Part shown: in pieces, positions 1 through 6,950 of the stretch
How positions within the stretch are numbered: position 1 is the stretch's first letter
Layout: the number at the start of each line of letters is the position of its first letter
Position numbers and translations under genes: made by a program
DNA from: Promethearchaeota archaeon
Lineage (GTDB): Archaea > Asgardarchaeota > Lokiarchaeia > Sigynarchaeales > MK-D1
Reading direction: 5' to 3'
NCBI GenBank assembly: GCA_016839865.1
Contig: JAEOTN010000176.1
Location: forward strand, 1-9,287
DNA length: 9,287 nucleotides
Notes under the pieces: generated by a model
Seen by the model: only the letters and a program-made list of their open reading frames with translations
Database searches by the model: none
What the model was told of the DNA's origin: nothing

Positions 1-1314
1 AATTACTTCAAGGATATCTATGCCGTCGCTCAAGGAAGAATGTATGGAAATGATAGAGTTGCTGAAGTAAGAGGAAGCATGCAAGACAGGGATTCGGTTT
101 CAGATTCTGTATGGATTTGGCTTGGGATAGGCGGTATTGACGATTGGGTAGGATCGAGTGAAGGGTTTATTCTCACTAGCGATTATACTCCCTCACCAAT
201 CTTGGAAAAAATTGCAAACGACGCTATAGATAATAATGAAAACAAGGATAGGAACGGAATGGGTGTAGATGAAGGGGCACTTTACGGAGTCGAATATAAC
301 GAAGAGGATCTTATGTATTGGTGGGGGATGTCCAATTTTCTAAGTCCTGAGATAATTGAAACTTCATTCAACTATATTGATACCTACGGGATAGATCAAG
401 CGATTATTTTTGGACCTGGTGTGATGGAATATACTCGATTTGCGTCCAAGTTTCGAGGAATAACAATGTCAGAATTTTCTGAATTAATGTCTGAATTTAC
501 TGTGGGAATCACTCAAGAAACCGCAAATAGTTACACTTATCGTACTCCTCATTATCAATTAAGTGGCTTACAAGACCATCAGAAAGGAAAGAACGCTGTA
601 CAAGAGCATATCTGGCAAGCTTCTCTTTCAAATGACGCCTATGTGTTTACTAACGCACCTGGCGGATTAAATTGGAAGGGAGGGCCATTTATTGGAGGAT
701 GGATGCCTCGTTCCGTATTTCATAAAAACGTAGGAATCATCCAATACGATCATAGACATGAAATTCTTGGAGGAAGAGTGTTAGCGGGTGTAGCGGATTC
801 TGGATTGAACATGTTTACGGGAAACCGCCCTAGAAATCATGCATATTTCCCAAAATGGGCATTTGAACAAGTTGTTCAGAAAGGAAGATGGACGTTCGGC
901 TCTGAAAATGGAGGATATGTTGCCTTATTTTCTAAAAATCCTACATTTTGGGCGAATGATTATGAATTGGTTTCTCTTGGGAAAAACAATGTTTGGATTG
1001 TTGAGATGGGCAGTGAAGATGAATATAGTTCATTCGAGGAATTTGTTACACAAATCAGAAATGCAGATATTGATATCAGAACAAGAGGAATGGGATTTAC
1101 GGTTTCATACGATTCTCCATCACAGGGACTTGCAACAGTTGGATGGGAGGGTGACTTTATTGTCGATGGGAGTATTATCGATTTAGATTATGAACGATTC
1201 GATAACAAGTATGTGGTAACAGCAGACTTCAATTCGACCGAAACCATAATTGAATTTAATGGAGAAAGACTTACATTGAATTTTGAGAATAATACAAGAC
1301 TTTTTGAGTTTTAA
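1..1314 (+). CDS. Conserved protein, C-terminal part (5' end outside window); possibly carbohydrate-active toroid family
   Basis: The reading frame is open from the first base, so the gene starts upstream. The visible 437 residues end at TAA 1312-1314; the first ATG (40) is internal and not a credible start. No signal or membrane segment is visible here. Residues 179-207 (YRTPHYQLSG through HIWQA) and 280-292 (HAYFPKWAFEQVV), followed by a GYVALFS strand and VWIVEMG (331-337), recall a conserved family of large bacterial and archaeal proteins with an alpha-helical toroid followed by a beta-sandwich, like heparinase II/III- or alginate-lyase-type enzymes. The family memory is from sequence pattern only, and I cannot name catalytic residues or a substrate. 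The aromatic-rich helical first two thirds and strand-rich last third fit that architecture. The nearby remnants of a beta-propeller protein and a sugar transporter support a carbohydrate role. The gene is real; the function is weakly supported. Confidence 0.8.
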   Translation, partial: NYFKDIYAVAQGRMYGNDRVAEVRGSMQDRDSVSDSVWIWLGIGGIDDWVGSSEGFILTSDYTPSPILEKIANDAIDNNENKDRNGMGVDEGALYGVEYNEEDLMYWWGMSNFLSPEIIETSFNYIDTYGIDQAIIFGPGVMEYTRFASKFRGITMSEFSELMSEFTVGITQETANSYTYRTPHYQLSGLQDHQKGKNAVQEHIWQASLSNDAYVFTNAPGGLNWKGGPFIGGWMPRSVFHKNVGIIQYDHRHEILGGRVLAGVADSGLNMFTGNRPRNHAYFPKWAFEQVVQKGRWTFGSENGGYVALFSKNPTFWANDYELVSLGKNNVWIVEMGSEDEYSSFEEFVTQIRNADIDIRTRGMGFTVSYDSPSQGLATVGWEGDFIVDGSIIDLDYERFDNKYVVTADFNSTETIIEFNGERLTLNFENNTRLFEF

Positions 1315-1320
1315 TTGACG

Positions 1321-1350
1321 ATTAAATTCTTTTCGCTTTTCTTTCTTTAT
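1321..1350 (+). terminator. T-rich transcription termination tract
   Basis: Just after the stop codon at 1314 lies a pyrimidine tract dominated by T runs (ttctttt, cttttctttctttat). Archaeal RNA polymerase commonly terminates at such T-rich stretches without a hairpin. It separates the upstream gene from the promoter of the next one. Assignment is by position and composition only. Confidence 0.4.
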
Positions 1351-1354
1351 AACC

Positions 1355-1371
1355 TAAAGAGTTTTATTTAA
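1355..1371 (+). promoter_or_regulatory. Archaeal BRE/TATA-type promoter, probably leaderless
   Basis: A purine stretch (AAAGAG, BRE-like) is followed by TTTTATTTA, an archaeal TATA-like box centred about 24 bases before the ATG at 1390. That spacing would start the transcript at or very near the start codon. This agrees with the absence of a Shine-Dalgarno sequence ahead of this gene. Confidence 0.5.
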
Positions 1372-1389
1372 TTTTCAAATTATTATCTC

Positions 1390-1872
1390 ATGAGTTTTGG
1401 TTTAATAAGAAGAAGAACTATTCTATTCATTATTACCCTATCTGTATTCAATTTATTTTTCTTAATAACTCCATACTGCGTTGTTGCTCATAGCCCTACT
1501 GTAATAGAGGTTACTCATAGACCATGGGGAGGATTCGAAGTGTCTGTTTACCATCCCGTGAATGATACACAATCGCACTACATCGAAAGTATACGAATTG
1601 AAGTTGATGGAAAGCACTATTGGACTGAAAATTTTACCCAACAAGGTTCTGAGAATCACCAATATTACATTACAAACGTTGGAGCGAGTAAAGGATCTAT
1701 CATTACAGTAACAGCAATTTGTAACCAAGATGGAACTTTCACAAAAGACTTTCCTGCGGTAAACTATGGTTCGGATACGAATCAAAAGATTCCTGGATTT
1801 TTTGGCTTGGGAATCCTTGTCTTTTTATCAATCATAACTTTGGGATTCTTTATAAAGAGAAAAATCAGGTAA
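1390..1872 (+). CDS. Surface-anchored superoxide-reductase-like (desulfoferrodoxin-fold) protein
   Basis: A 160-residue protein with three parts: an N-terminal export signal (RRR at 7-9, hydrophobic 11-29), an external domain of about 100 residues, and a C-terminal hydrophobic helix (~134-155) followed by KRKIR. The domain follows the superoxide-reductase iron-site pattern: H34 in AHSPTVIE, H55 in YHP, H63 in HYIESI, and C111-N112. The usual CNxHG motif reads CNQDG, so the last histidine ligand is Asp114, and the spacing H55-H63 is two residues longer than in classical enzymes. I recall a family of exported archaeal and bacterial proteins with this fold and no final His, so a non-enzymatic or altered metal site is likely. 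IPGF before the membrane helix resembles archaeosortase-type PGF-CTERM sorting signals. The gene is preceded by its own promoter and its last 8 bases overlap the minus-strand stub. Confidence 0.8.
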   Translation: MSFGLIRRRTILFIITLSVFNLFFLITPYCVVAHSPTVIEVTHRPWGGFEVSVYHPVNDTQSHYIESIRIEVDGKHYWTENFTQQGSENHQYYITNVGASKGSIITVTAICNQDGTFTKDFPAVNYGSDTNQKIPGFFGLGILVFLSIITLGFFIKRKIR

Positions 1873-1978
1873 TATCAATCAAGTACACTTGCCTTCCATT
1901 TTCCCCTAATCCATCAAAACTAAGTTGAGTTCCATCATGATTCCACCGCGGGTGAGGATCGCATCGAATATTCCTCTT
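1865..1978 (-). pseudogene. 3' stub of a PD40/TolB-like beta-propeller gene
   Basis: Read on the minus strand, 1978 to 1865 encodes about 37 residues ending at a TGA (complement of 1865-1867). The core DPHPRWNHDGTQLSFDG, then RQVYLIDIT and stop, matches the final blade of PD40/TolB-type beta-propellers (HPxWxxDGxxLxF...RQxYLxD), including oligogalacturonate-lyase-like proteins. No start codon is present: the frame stays open to about 2068, but beyond ~1979 it is the antisense of the transporter stub. Only the C-terminal end of a protein normally several hundred residues long survives. It sits back to back with the other truncated gene. Family assignment rests on one blade and is moderately secure; the exact enzyme is unknown. 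Confidence 0.6.
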
Positions 1979-1979
1979 A

Positions 1980-2318
1980 ATGTTCTTCGGAATCAACGCT
2001 CTATTCACAATGCCTGCAAATAGTATTGGAACTATTCTTGGAACTCTATTAATGGTGTTTGGTTTTGGTCATATTCAAGGGGCAGAATGACCAGCACAAC
2101 CTCCTAGTGTATTTACTGGTATTAAATTCATTTTCATACTTCTGCCACACTTCTTAGGATTGATTGCTCTGTTAGTTGCACGGAGATATCCACTCAATAA
2201 TAAGGAATTAATAAAGATTCAATCCAATTTGGAAATACTGCATGAAGAAAAGAAAAAGAGAATTGGGACGAATTCTGAACCGATAAATGAAAATATAGAA
2301 AAAAAAGACATTATCTAG
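1980..2318 (+). pseudogene. 3' remnant of a GPH/MFS-type sugar transporter with internal stop
   Basis: The plus-strand frame from 1980 encodes MFFGINALFTMPANSIG, a signature of the GPH (glycoside-pentoside-hexuronide)/MFS_2 sugar symporters near the start of a late membrane helix. A hydrophobic helix ending in GFGHIQGAE follows, then an in-frame TGA at 2088-2090. The same frame continues with the expected C-terminal helix (FTGIKFIFILLPHFLGLIALL), the cytoplasmic turn ARRYPLNNKEL and the LEILHEEKKKR tail, ending at TAG 2316-2318. Intact relatives are about 450-500 residues, so roughly three quarters is missing upstream, where the frame is closed by TGA at 1953-1955 and the sequence becomes the antisense propeller stub. 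The two defects make this a pseudogene. The ancestral substrate was probably a sugar or uronide taken up by cation symport. Confidence 0.75.
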
Positions 2319-2345
2319 ATAAAAACATTAAATATTGTCTTTTTT
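2301..2345. terminator. Inverted repeat shared by converging gene ends
   Basis: AAAAAAGACA (2301-2310) is a perfect inverted repeat of TGTCTTTTTT (2336-2345), extended inward by 3 pairs after one mismatch, with a loop of about 16 bases. T runs lie at the 3' side on both strands, so it could stop transcription from either direction. Both arms are coding: they specify KKD in the C-termini of the plus-strand remnant and of the minus-strand transporter. Confidence 0.5.
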
Positions 2346-3302
2346 CTTCCATTCTTTTTTTACGAACTGAATTCTACTTGTAACAAGAAACAAGCCGATG
2401 AATTCTAGTACCACTCCGATGAAAAACGAATAATGTGGCACATGATGGAAGATGATTATGTTAGCGATGGTGGTGATAACCGGTTTAATATAGAAGAGAT
2501 TAATCCCCTCACTCGCTTCTACCATGGATAATCCCTTGTAAAAAAAGAGATAGGCGACCCCAGTAGAGATTATACCGAGAAAAAGAACCCCTAACCACGT
2601 CTGCCAACTAAATGTTAAAATTAATTGAAATTCCCGCTCAAAAAATACTACAGGTACCATCAAAACGGTTGAAATAAGAAACGAAATACCTGCAAGATCG
2701 AAGTTTATCATATCTGTAGGTTTATCCATTGTTTCTGCCTTGTTCATGCATGCTTTTCCAATTACAATTCCAATTGACCATAAAACATCCCCAATAAATA
2801 CTAAGAGGTTACCCAATTGATTGGACTGGTTGAAAAATCCCATGATTTTGAATTCTGTGATAATGATAAAGACACCAATGAACCCTAGGATGATTCCTAC
2901 AATTTTCCTTAGGCTTTTAGATTCTTTCAAAAAGATAATAGAGATAGTGCTGATAACAATCGGATTAGAGGAGAAAATTGCTGCTGCAGGTGCAGGTTCC
3001 GTGAGTGCAAGTCCGTACATAAAAACCAGAACTCCTCCAAAAATTCCTACAATAGATGCTGCGACATAAAATTTTGGATATAGTTTAAGGAATTTTATGA
3101 ATCGTGAAAATCGTCTGGTCATTGCAATATAGAGGAATATTACTATTGAACTAAGCGCCATACGGAAGAAATTTCCTAACGCAGGAGGCACGGTTCCATA
3201 GTTCTGAATGAGTTTATAGGTAATTTCGATTGTAGCCATGAAGAAAATTCCAATAAGAAGGAAAATGTATGCCTTAAAGGTTCTTTTTCGTTCCTCGTTC
3301 AC
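2328..3302 (-). CDS. DMT superfamily (EamA-type) membrane transporter
   Basis: A 324-residue integral membrane protein with about ten hydrophobic helices arranged as two EamA repeats (~11-149 and ~165-308), the usual size and layout of drug/metabolite exporters and permeases of the DMT superfamily. The first repeat ends in the typical pattern NPIVISTISIIFLKES...GIILGFIGVFII. The second repeat has IKPVITTIANIIIF followed by HHVPHYS, where relatives usually carry a Gly-Glu pair. The basic C-terminal tail (KKEWKKKDNI) is probably cytoplasmic. The start is GTG at 3302; a GGTGA Shine-Dalgarno-like element overlaps the purA stop codon 4-9 bases ahead, and the 4-base gap implies co-transcription and translational coupling with purA. 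The substrate cannot be read from sequence; amino acids, nucleotide-related metabolites or drugs are all possible for this family. Confidence 0.88.
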   Translation of the reverse strand: MNEERKRTFKAYIFLLIGIFFMATIEITYKLIQNYGTVPPALGNFFRMALSSIVIFLYIAMTRRFSRFIKFLKLYPKFYVAASIVGIFGGVLVFMYGLALTEPAPAAAIFSSNPIVISTISIIFLKESKSLRKIVGIILGFIGVFIIITEFKIMGFFNQSNQLGNLLVFIGDVLWSIGIVIGKACMNKAETMDKPTDMINFDLAGISFLISTVLMVPVVFFEREFQLILTFSWQTWLGVLFLGIISTGVAYLFFYKGLSMVEASEGINLFYIKPVITTIANIIIFHHVPHYSFFIGVVLEFIGLFLVTSRIQFVKKEWKKKDNI

Positions 3303-3306
3303 CCTA

Positions 3307-4626
<1,320 letters not shown>

Positions 4627-4685
4627 TTATGTCGTTTTTTGCTTGATTGGAGCTTAAGAAAGCCCAACATATCTAAAATCCGAGC

Positions 4686-4694
4686 GTATTTAAC
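4686..4694 (-). promoter_or_regulatory. TATA-like box for purA operon
   Basis: On the minus strand the sequence GTTAAATAC lies about 63-70 bases ahead of the purA ATG. A start about 25 bases downstream would give a leader of roughly 40 bases. The match is modest in AT-rich DNA, so this is a candidate only. The palindrome at 4701-4734 lies immediately upstream of it. Confidence 0.35.
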
Positions 4695-4700
4695 TCTTAT

Positions 4701-4734
4701 TCTAGGTTTAATTTGATCCACAAATTATATTAGA
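4701..4734. promoter_or_regulatory. Palindromic operator candidate in the divergent intergenic region
   Basis: TAATTTG-ATCCA-CAAATTA (4709-4727) is a perfect 7-base inverted repeat with a 5-base spacer. Outer arms TCTA (4701-4704) and TAGA (4731-4734) add a second, slightly asymmetric pair. It lies between two divergent genes, just upstream of the purA TATA candidate. The size and AT-rich core suit binding of a dimeric regulator of the Lrp/AsnC class, such as the one encoded next door. Function is inferred. Confidence 0.4.
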
Positions 4735-4815
4735 AAGTTTAGATCAGAAGAAATGTATACAATTAAGAAATGTAAGTTCCTCTTTTTTCAATCCATAAAA
4801 TAGATATTAGTGCTA

Positions 4816-4865
4816 CATATAATCATTGTCCATATCAGTTATTTCTCAAAATCGAATGTTTATTA
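4816..4865 (+). promoter_or_regulatory. Candidate promoter(s) for the tandem-AsnC regulator
   Basis: Two TATA-like boxes are visible: CATATAAT at 4816-4823 and TTTATTAA near 4859-4866. The first would start transcription near 4845 and allow either TTG 4867 or ATG 4912 as start codon. The second would start it near 4889 and permit only ATG 4912. Sequence alone does not decide between them. Confidence 0.35.
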
Positions 4866-4911
4866 ATTGAATGAGACGAATAATAGTAATGCAACCGTTT
4901 ATGTGTGTAAT

Positions 4912-5799
4912 ATGGATGAAATCGACCTACAAATTTTGATGCATCTCTTTAATAACTCACGAATGACGTTCAGAGAGCTAAGTGAGAATTTAGAACTAAG
5001 TGTGAGTGCGGTTCATAAACGGGTGAACAACTTAGTAGATACAGGAGTAATCCGAGAATTTGTAGCTCGTCCCTCACTCCATGCATTGAAGTATATTTAT
5101 CTGTTTATTGAAGGAGTTTCCTCTTCCAAATCACCACTTGAAACGGTGTGCGACAAAATAGGAGAACATGAGAACGTAAACGCTGTTGGTTATGCTGCAG
5201 GTAAATGGATGTATATCATATGTTTTTTACGGGATATCAGCGAGTTACAGGATCTATCTATATTCGTCACTAAAACAGGTCAATTGGACAATCCTAGGAT
5301 TGGTCTTGTAAACTTTCAATATATAACTGTTCCTGAGAGTTTGACAACCATGGATTATAAGATAATAAAAAGTCTTCAAAGAGATGCTCGAAAACCAGTA
5401 ATCGACATTTCAGACGAAACAGGAATGTCAGCTAAGACCGTTAAGAAACGAATTGATAGGATGGTTGAAAATCAGTTAATTAGGATGACTTTAGAATGGA
5501 ACCCGATATATGAGAATTGTCTAGTGACTGTATTCACCCTCCATTTAAATGATGGAATGGATCTTAGGGAGAAAATCCAGCATATTTATACAAAATATAA
5601 AAAGAATTTAGTTGTAGCATTTAGTTACTCGAACATCCCTAATATTTTAACCATGGAAGTTGTCACAAAATCTACTTTCTCTTCGCAAAAAATTCAACAA
5701 GAATTACAAGCAGATGGTTACAAGCAAGTTTTGCCGAGGATTTGGATTTATGGGAAATATTATGACCACTGGATTGATCAGCTAGTACGGTCAAAATAG
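4912..5799 (+). CDS. Tandem AsnC-type helix-turn-helix transcriptional regulator
   Basis: A cytoplasmic DNA-binding protein with two winged helix-turn-helix units of the Lrp/AsnC type. The first spans residues 1-50 (MDEIDLQIL, then RELSENLELSVSAVHKRVNNL, wing GVIREF). The second spans about 147-192 (MDYKIIKSL, then ISDETGMSAKTVKKRIDRM, NQLIRM). Each is followed by an alpha/beta segment that may be a degenerate ligand-sensing or dimerisation domain, and the end (LPRIWIYGKYYDHWIDQL) is a conserved-looking tail. The frame is open upstream to a TTG at 4867, adding 15 polar residues; I prefer ATG 4912 because the family fold starts exactly there and the TTG has no ribosome-binding site. It is divergent from purA, with a palindrome between them, so control of purA, the DMT gene or itself is plausible. 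The ligand is unknown; duplicated AsnC domains are common in Asgard and some euryarchaeal genomes. Confidence 0.85.
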   Translation: MDEIDLQILMHLFNNSRMTFRELSENLELSVSAVHKRVNNLVDTGVIREFVARPSLHALKYIYLFIEGVSSSKSPLETVCDKIGEHENVNAVGYAAGKWMYIICFLRDISELQDLSIFVTKTGQLDNPRIGLVNFQYITVPESLTTMDYKIIKSLQRDARKPVIDISDETGMSAKTVKKRIDRMVENQLIRMTLEWNPIYENCLVTVFTLHLNDGMDLREKIQHIYTKYKKNLVVAFSYSNIPNILTMEVVTKSTFSSQKIQQELQADGYKQVLPRIWIYGKYYDHWIDQLVRSK

Positions 5800-5952
5800 A
5801 AAGCCAATACTTATGGATGAGATCTTCCAAAATTTCAACCAGTTGGGAAACAAAACGGAATTATTTGGATTAGTTTGTGTTCAATCAAGTAAAAAATTAC
5901 ATAGTTTACTTAGTTATTTCTTCTTCCAATCAGGGAAAATACAAAAAAAACC

Positions 5953-5992
5953 GCTTTTTCTTCATTAGACTAGCTTTTTCTCGTTATTAGAC
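5953..5992 (+). terminator. T-rich direct repeat, probable terminator of the regulator gene
   Basis: Two adjacent imperfect copies, GCTTTTTCTTCATTAGAC (5953-5970) and GCTTTTTCTCGTTATTAGAC (5973-5992), each begin with a T5 run. Duplicated T tracts downstream of a stop codon suit archaeal intrinsic termination. The repeat is visible; the function is inferred. Confidence 0.4.
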
Positions 5993-6082
5993 ACGTTTCC
6001 TACTTAGCGAACATGCTATTAATAGAACATCAAAATAATTGTATTTTGTAATAGTCAAAAAACCTGAATGCAAAATCAGACA

Positions 6083-6101
6083 GATAATGATAATCACTGG
6101 G
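6083..6101. promoter_or_regulatory. Fur-box-like operator candidate
   Basis: GATAATGATAATCACTGGG matches 15 of 19 positions of the bacterial Fur consensus, with the first 14 contiguous. It contains the perfect palindrome TGAT-A-ATCA (6088-6096). It ends about 11 bases before the TATA-like box of the ABC operon, a position suited to control. AT-rich DNA makes chance matches possible, and which archaeal metal regulator would bind is unknown. Confidence 0.3.
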
Positions 6102-6111
6102 TTTTTCAAGA

Positions 6112-6120
6112 CTAAAATAC
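6112..6120 (+). promoter_or_regulatory. TATA-like box of the ABC exporter operon
   Basis: CTAAAATAC lies about 25 bases before GTG 6142 and 34 before ATG 6151. Transcription would therefore begin at or within a few bases of the start codon, giving a leaderless mRNA. No Shine-Dalgarno site precedes either start. Confidence 0.45.
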
Positions 6121-6141
6121 TCAAATTAACAATTTTACGAC

Positions 6142-6948
6142 GTGAAAAAAATGACACAATCTAAAGAACGTGTGGATTCAGATTTTGCAAACAACTCAAT
6201 TGAAGTTCAAGATTTGAAGAAACTATTCAAAGGAAAACATGGGATGGAAGATATCAAAGCAGTTGATGGAATTTCATTCCATGTAAATGATGGAGAATTT
6301 TTCGGTCTTTTAGGACCAAATGGTGCAGGAAAAACCACAACAATCAAAATTTTAACTGGAAACCTTAGACCGACTGAAGGCAGTGCCGCAGTAGGTGGAT
6401 TTGATGTACAATCCGAACTTCATAAGATTAAAGAAATCATTAGCGTGTGCCCTCAAGAATTTTCCTTGTATAAATTTCTATCGGGTATTGAGAATATCAA
6501 ATTTTTTGGGGATTTGCATTCAATGCCTAAGAAGAAAATAATGGAACGTGCAGAAGAACTCTTAAAATTATTGGGATTGTACGATGCGCGCAAAAGAAGT
6601 GTAAAAGGATATAGTGGAGGAATGAAACGGCAAATTAGTTTGATAGTTGCACTAATCAATGACCCTGAGATTCTTTTCCTGGATGAACCCACTGTTGGTA
6701 TGGATCCCCGAGCTCGACGTAAGGTTTGGGAGTTTCTAGGTGAAATCAAGGCACAAAAAAAGACAATTGTCTTAACTACTCACTATATAGAAGAAGCAGA
6801 AGCATTGTGTGATCGAGTAGCTATAATTGATTATGGTAAATTGATTGCCTTGGGTGCACCGAAACAATTAATGGAAGAACATGGCGTAGAAGACCTGGAG
6901 GGTGTGTTTCTTAAATTAACAGGTCGAAAAATCATGGAGGGAATGTAA
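6142..6948 (+). CDS. ABC-2 type exporter, ATP-binding subunit (DrrA-like)
   Basis: A 268-residue nucleotide-binding subunit that powers export through the membrane protein encoded next. All ABC motifs are intact: Walker A GPNGAGKTT (58-66), Q-loop Gln105 in CPQEF, signature YSGGMKRQ (157-164), Walker B ILFLDE with catalytic Glu182, D-loop VGMDP and H-loop His214 in TTHYIEEAE. The short C-terminus with LEGVFLKLTGRK (252-263) is typical of DrrA/CcmA-like exporters of drugs, lipids or polysaccharides rather than import systems. Translation may start at GTG 6142 or ATG 6151 (residue 4). Its 3' end carries the GGAGG site for the permease, whose ATG follows the stop by only 2 bases. The N-terminal ~18 polar residues are an unremarkable extension. 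The substrate is not readable from the sequence. Confidence 0.93.
   Translation: MKKMTQSKERVDSDFANNSIEVQDLKKLFKGKHGMEDIKAVDGISFHVNDGEFFGLLGPNGAGKTTTIKILTGNLRPTEGSAAVGGFDVQSELHKIKEIISVCPQEFSLYKFLSGIENIKFFGDLHSMPKKKIMERAEELLKLLGLYDARKRSVKGYSGGMKRQISLIVALINDPEILFLDEPTVGMDPRARRKVWEFLGEIKAQKKTIVLTTHYIEEAEALCDRVAIIDYGKLIALGAPKQLMEEHGVEDLEGVFLKLTGRKIMEGM
6935..6941 (+). promoter_or_regulatory. Shine-Dalgarno site for the ABC-2 permease
   Basis: TGGAGGG lies inside the last codons of the ATPase gene, 9-10 bases before ATG 6951. It fixes the permease start and supports translational coupling within the operon. Confidence 0.7.
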
Positions 6949-6950
6949 AA

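Larger units (their letters stand above)
5800..6141. other. Gene-poor intergenic region between regulator and ABC operon
   Basis: These 342 bases contain no convincing gene. One frame, ATG 5813 to TAG 5968, encodes 51 residues (starting MDEIFQNFNQLG), but it has no ribosome-binding site, no recognisable family and a low-complexity lysine/phenylalanine-rich end, so I do not call it a gene. The stretch also holds T-rich repeats at 5953-5992, a Fur-box-like sequence at 6083-6101 and a TATA-like box at 6112-6120. It thus carries termination signals for the regulator and control signals for the ABC operon. Confidence 0.6.

Noticed and set aside
839..1186. 115-codon plus-strand frame inside the first gene
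   Set aside because: Out-of-frame shadow of the conserved coding sequence; its translation shows no domain.
1979..2068. Upstream extension of the minus-strand propeller frame
   Set aside because: The frame stays open to about 2068, but the plus strand there encodes a clear GPH transporter motif, so the minus reading is antisense shadow.
2088..2090. TGA in the transporter remnant as selenocysteine or recoded codon
   Set aside because: The gene also lacks its 5' three quarters, selenocysteine has no known role in this transporter family, and I see no convincing SECIS-like hairpin; decay is the simpler reading.
5813..5968. 51-codon frame after the regulator gene
   Set aside because: No ribosome-binding site, no recognisable family and a low-complexity end that runs into the T-rich repeats; such a frame is expected by chance in AT-rich DNA.
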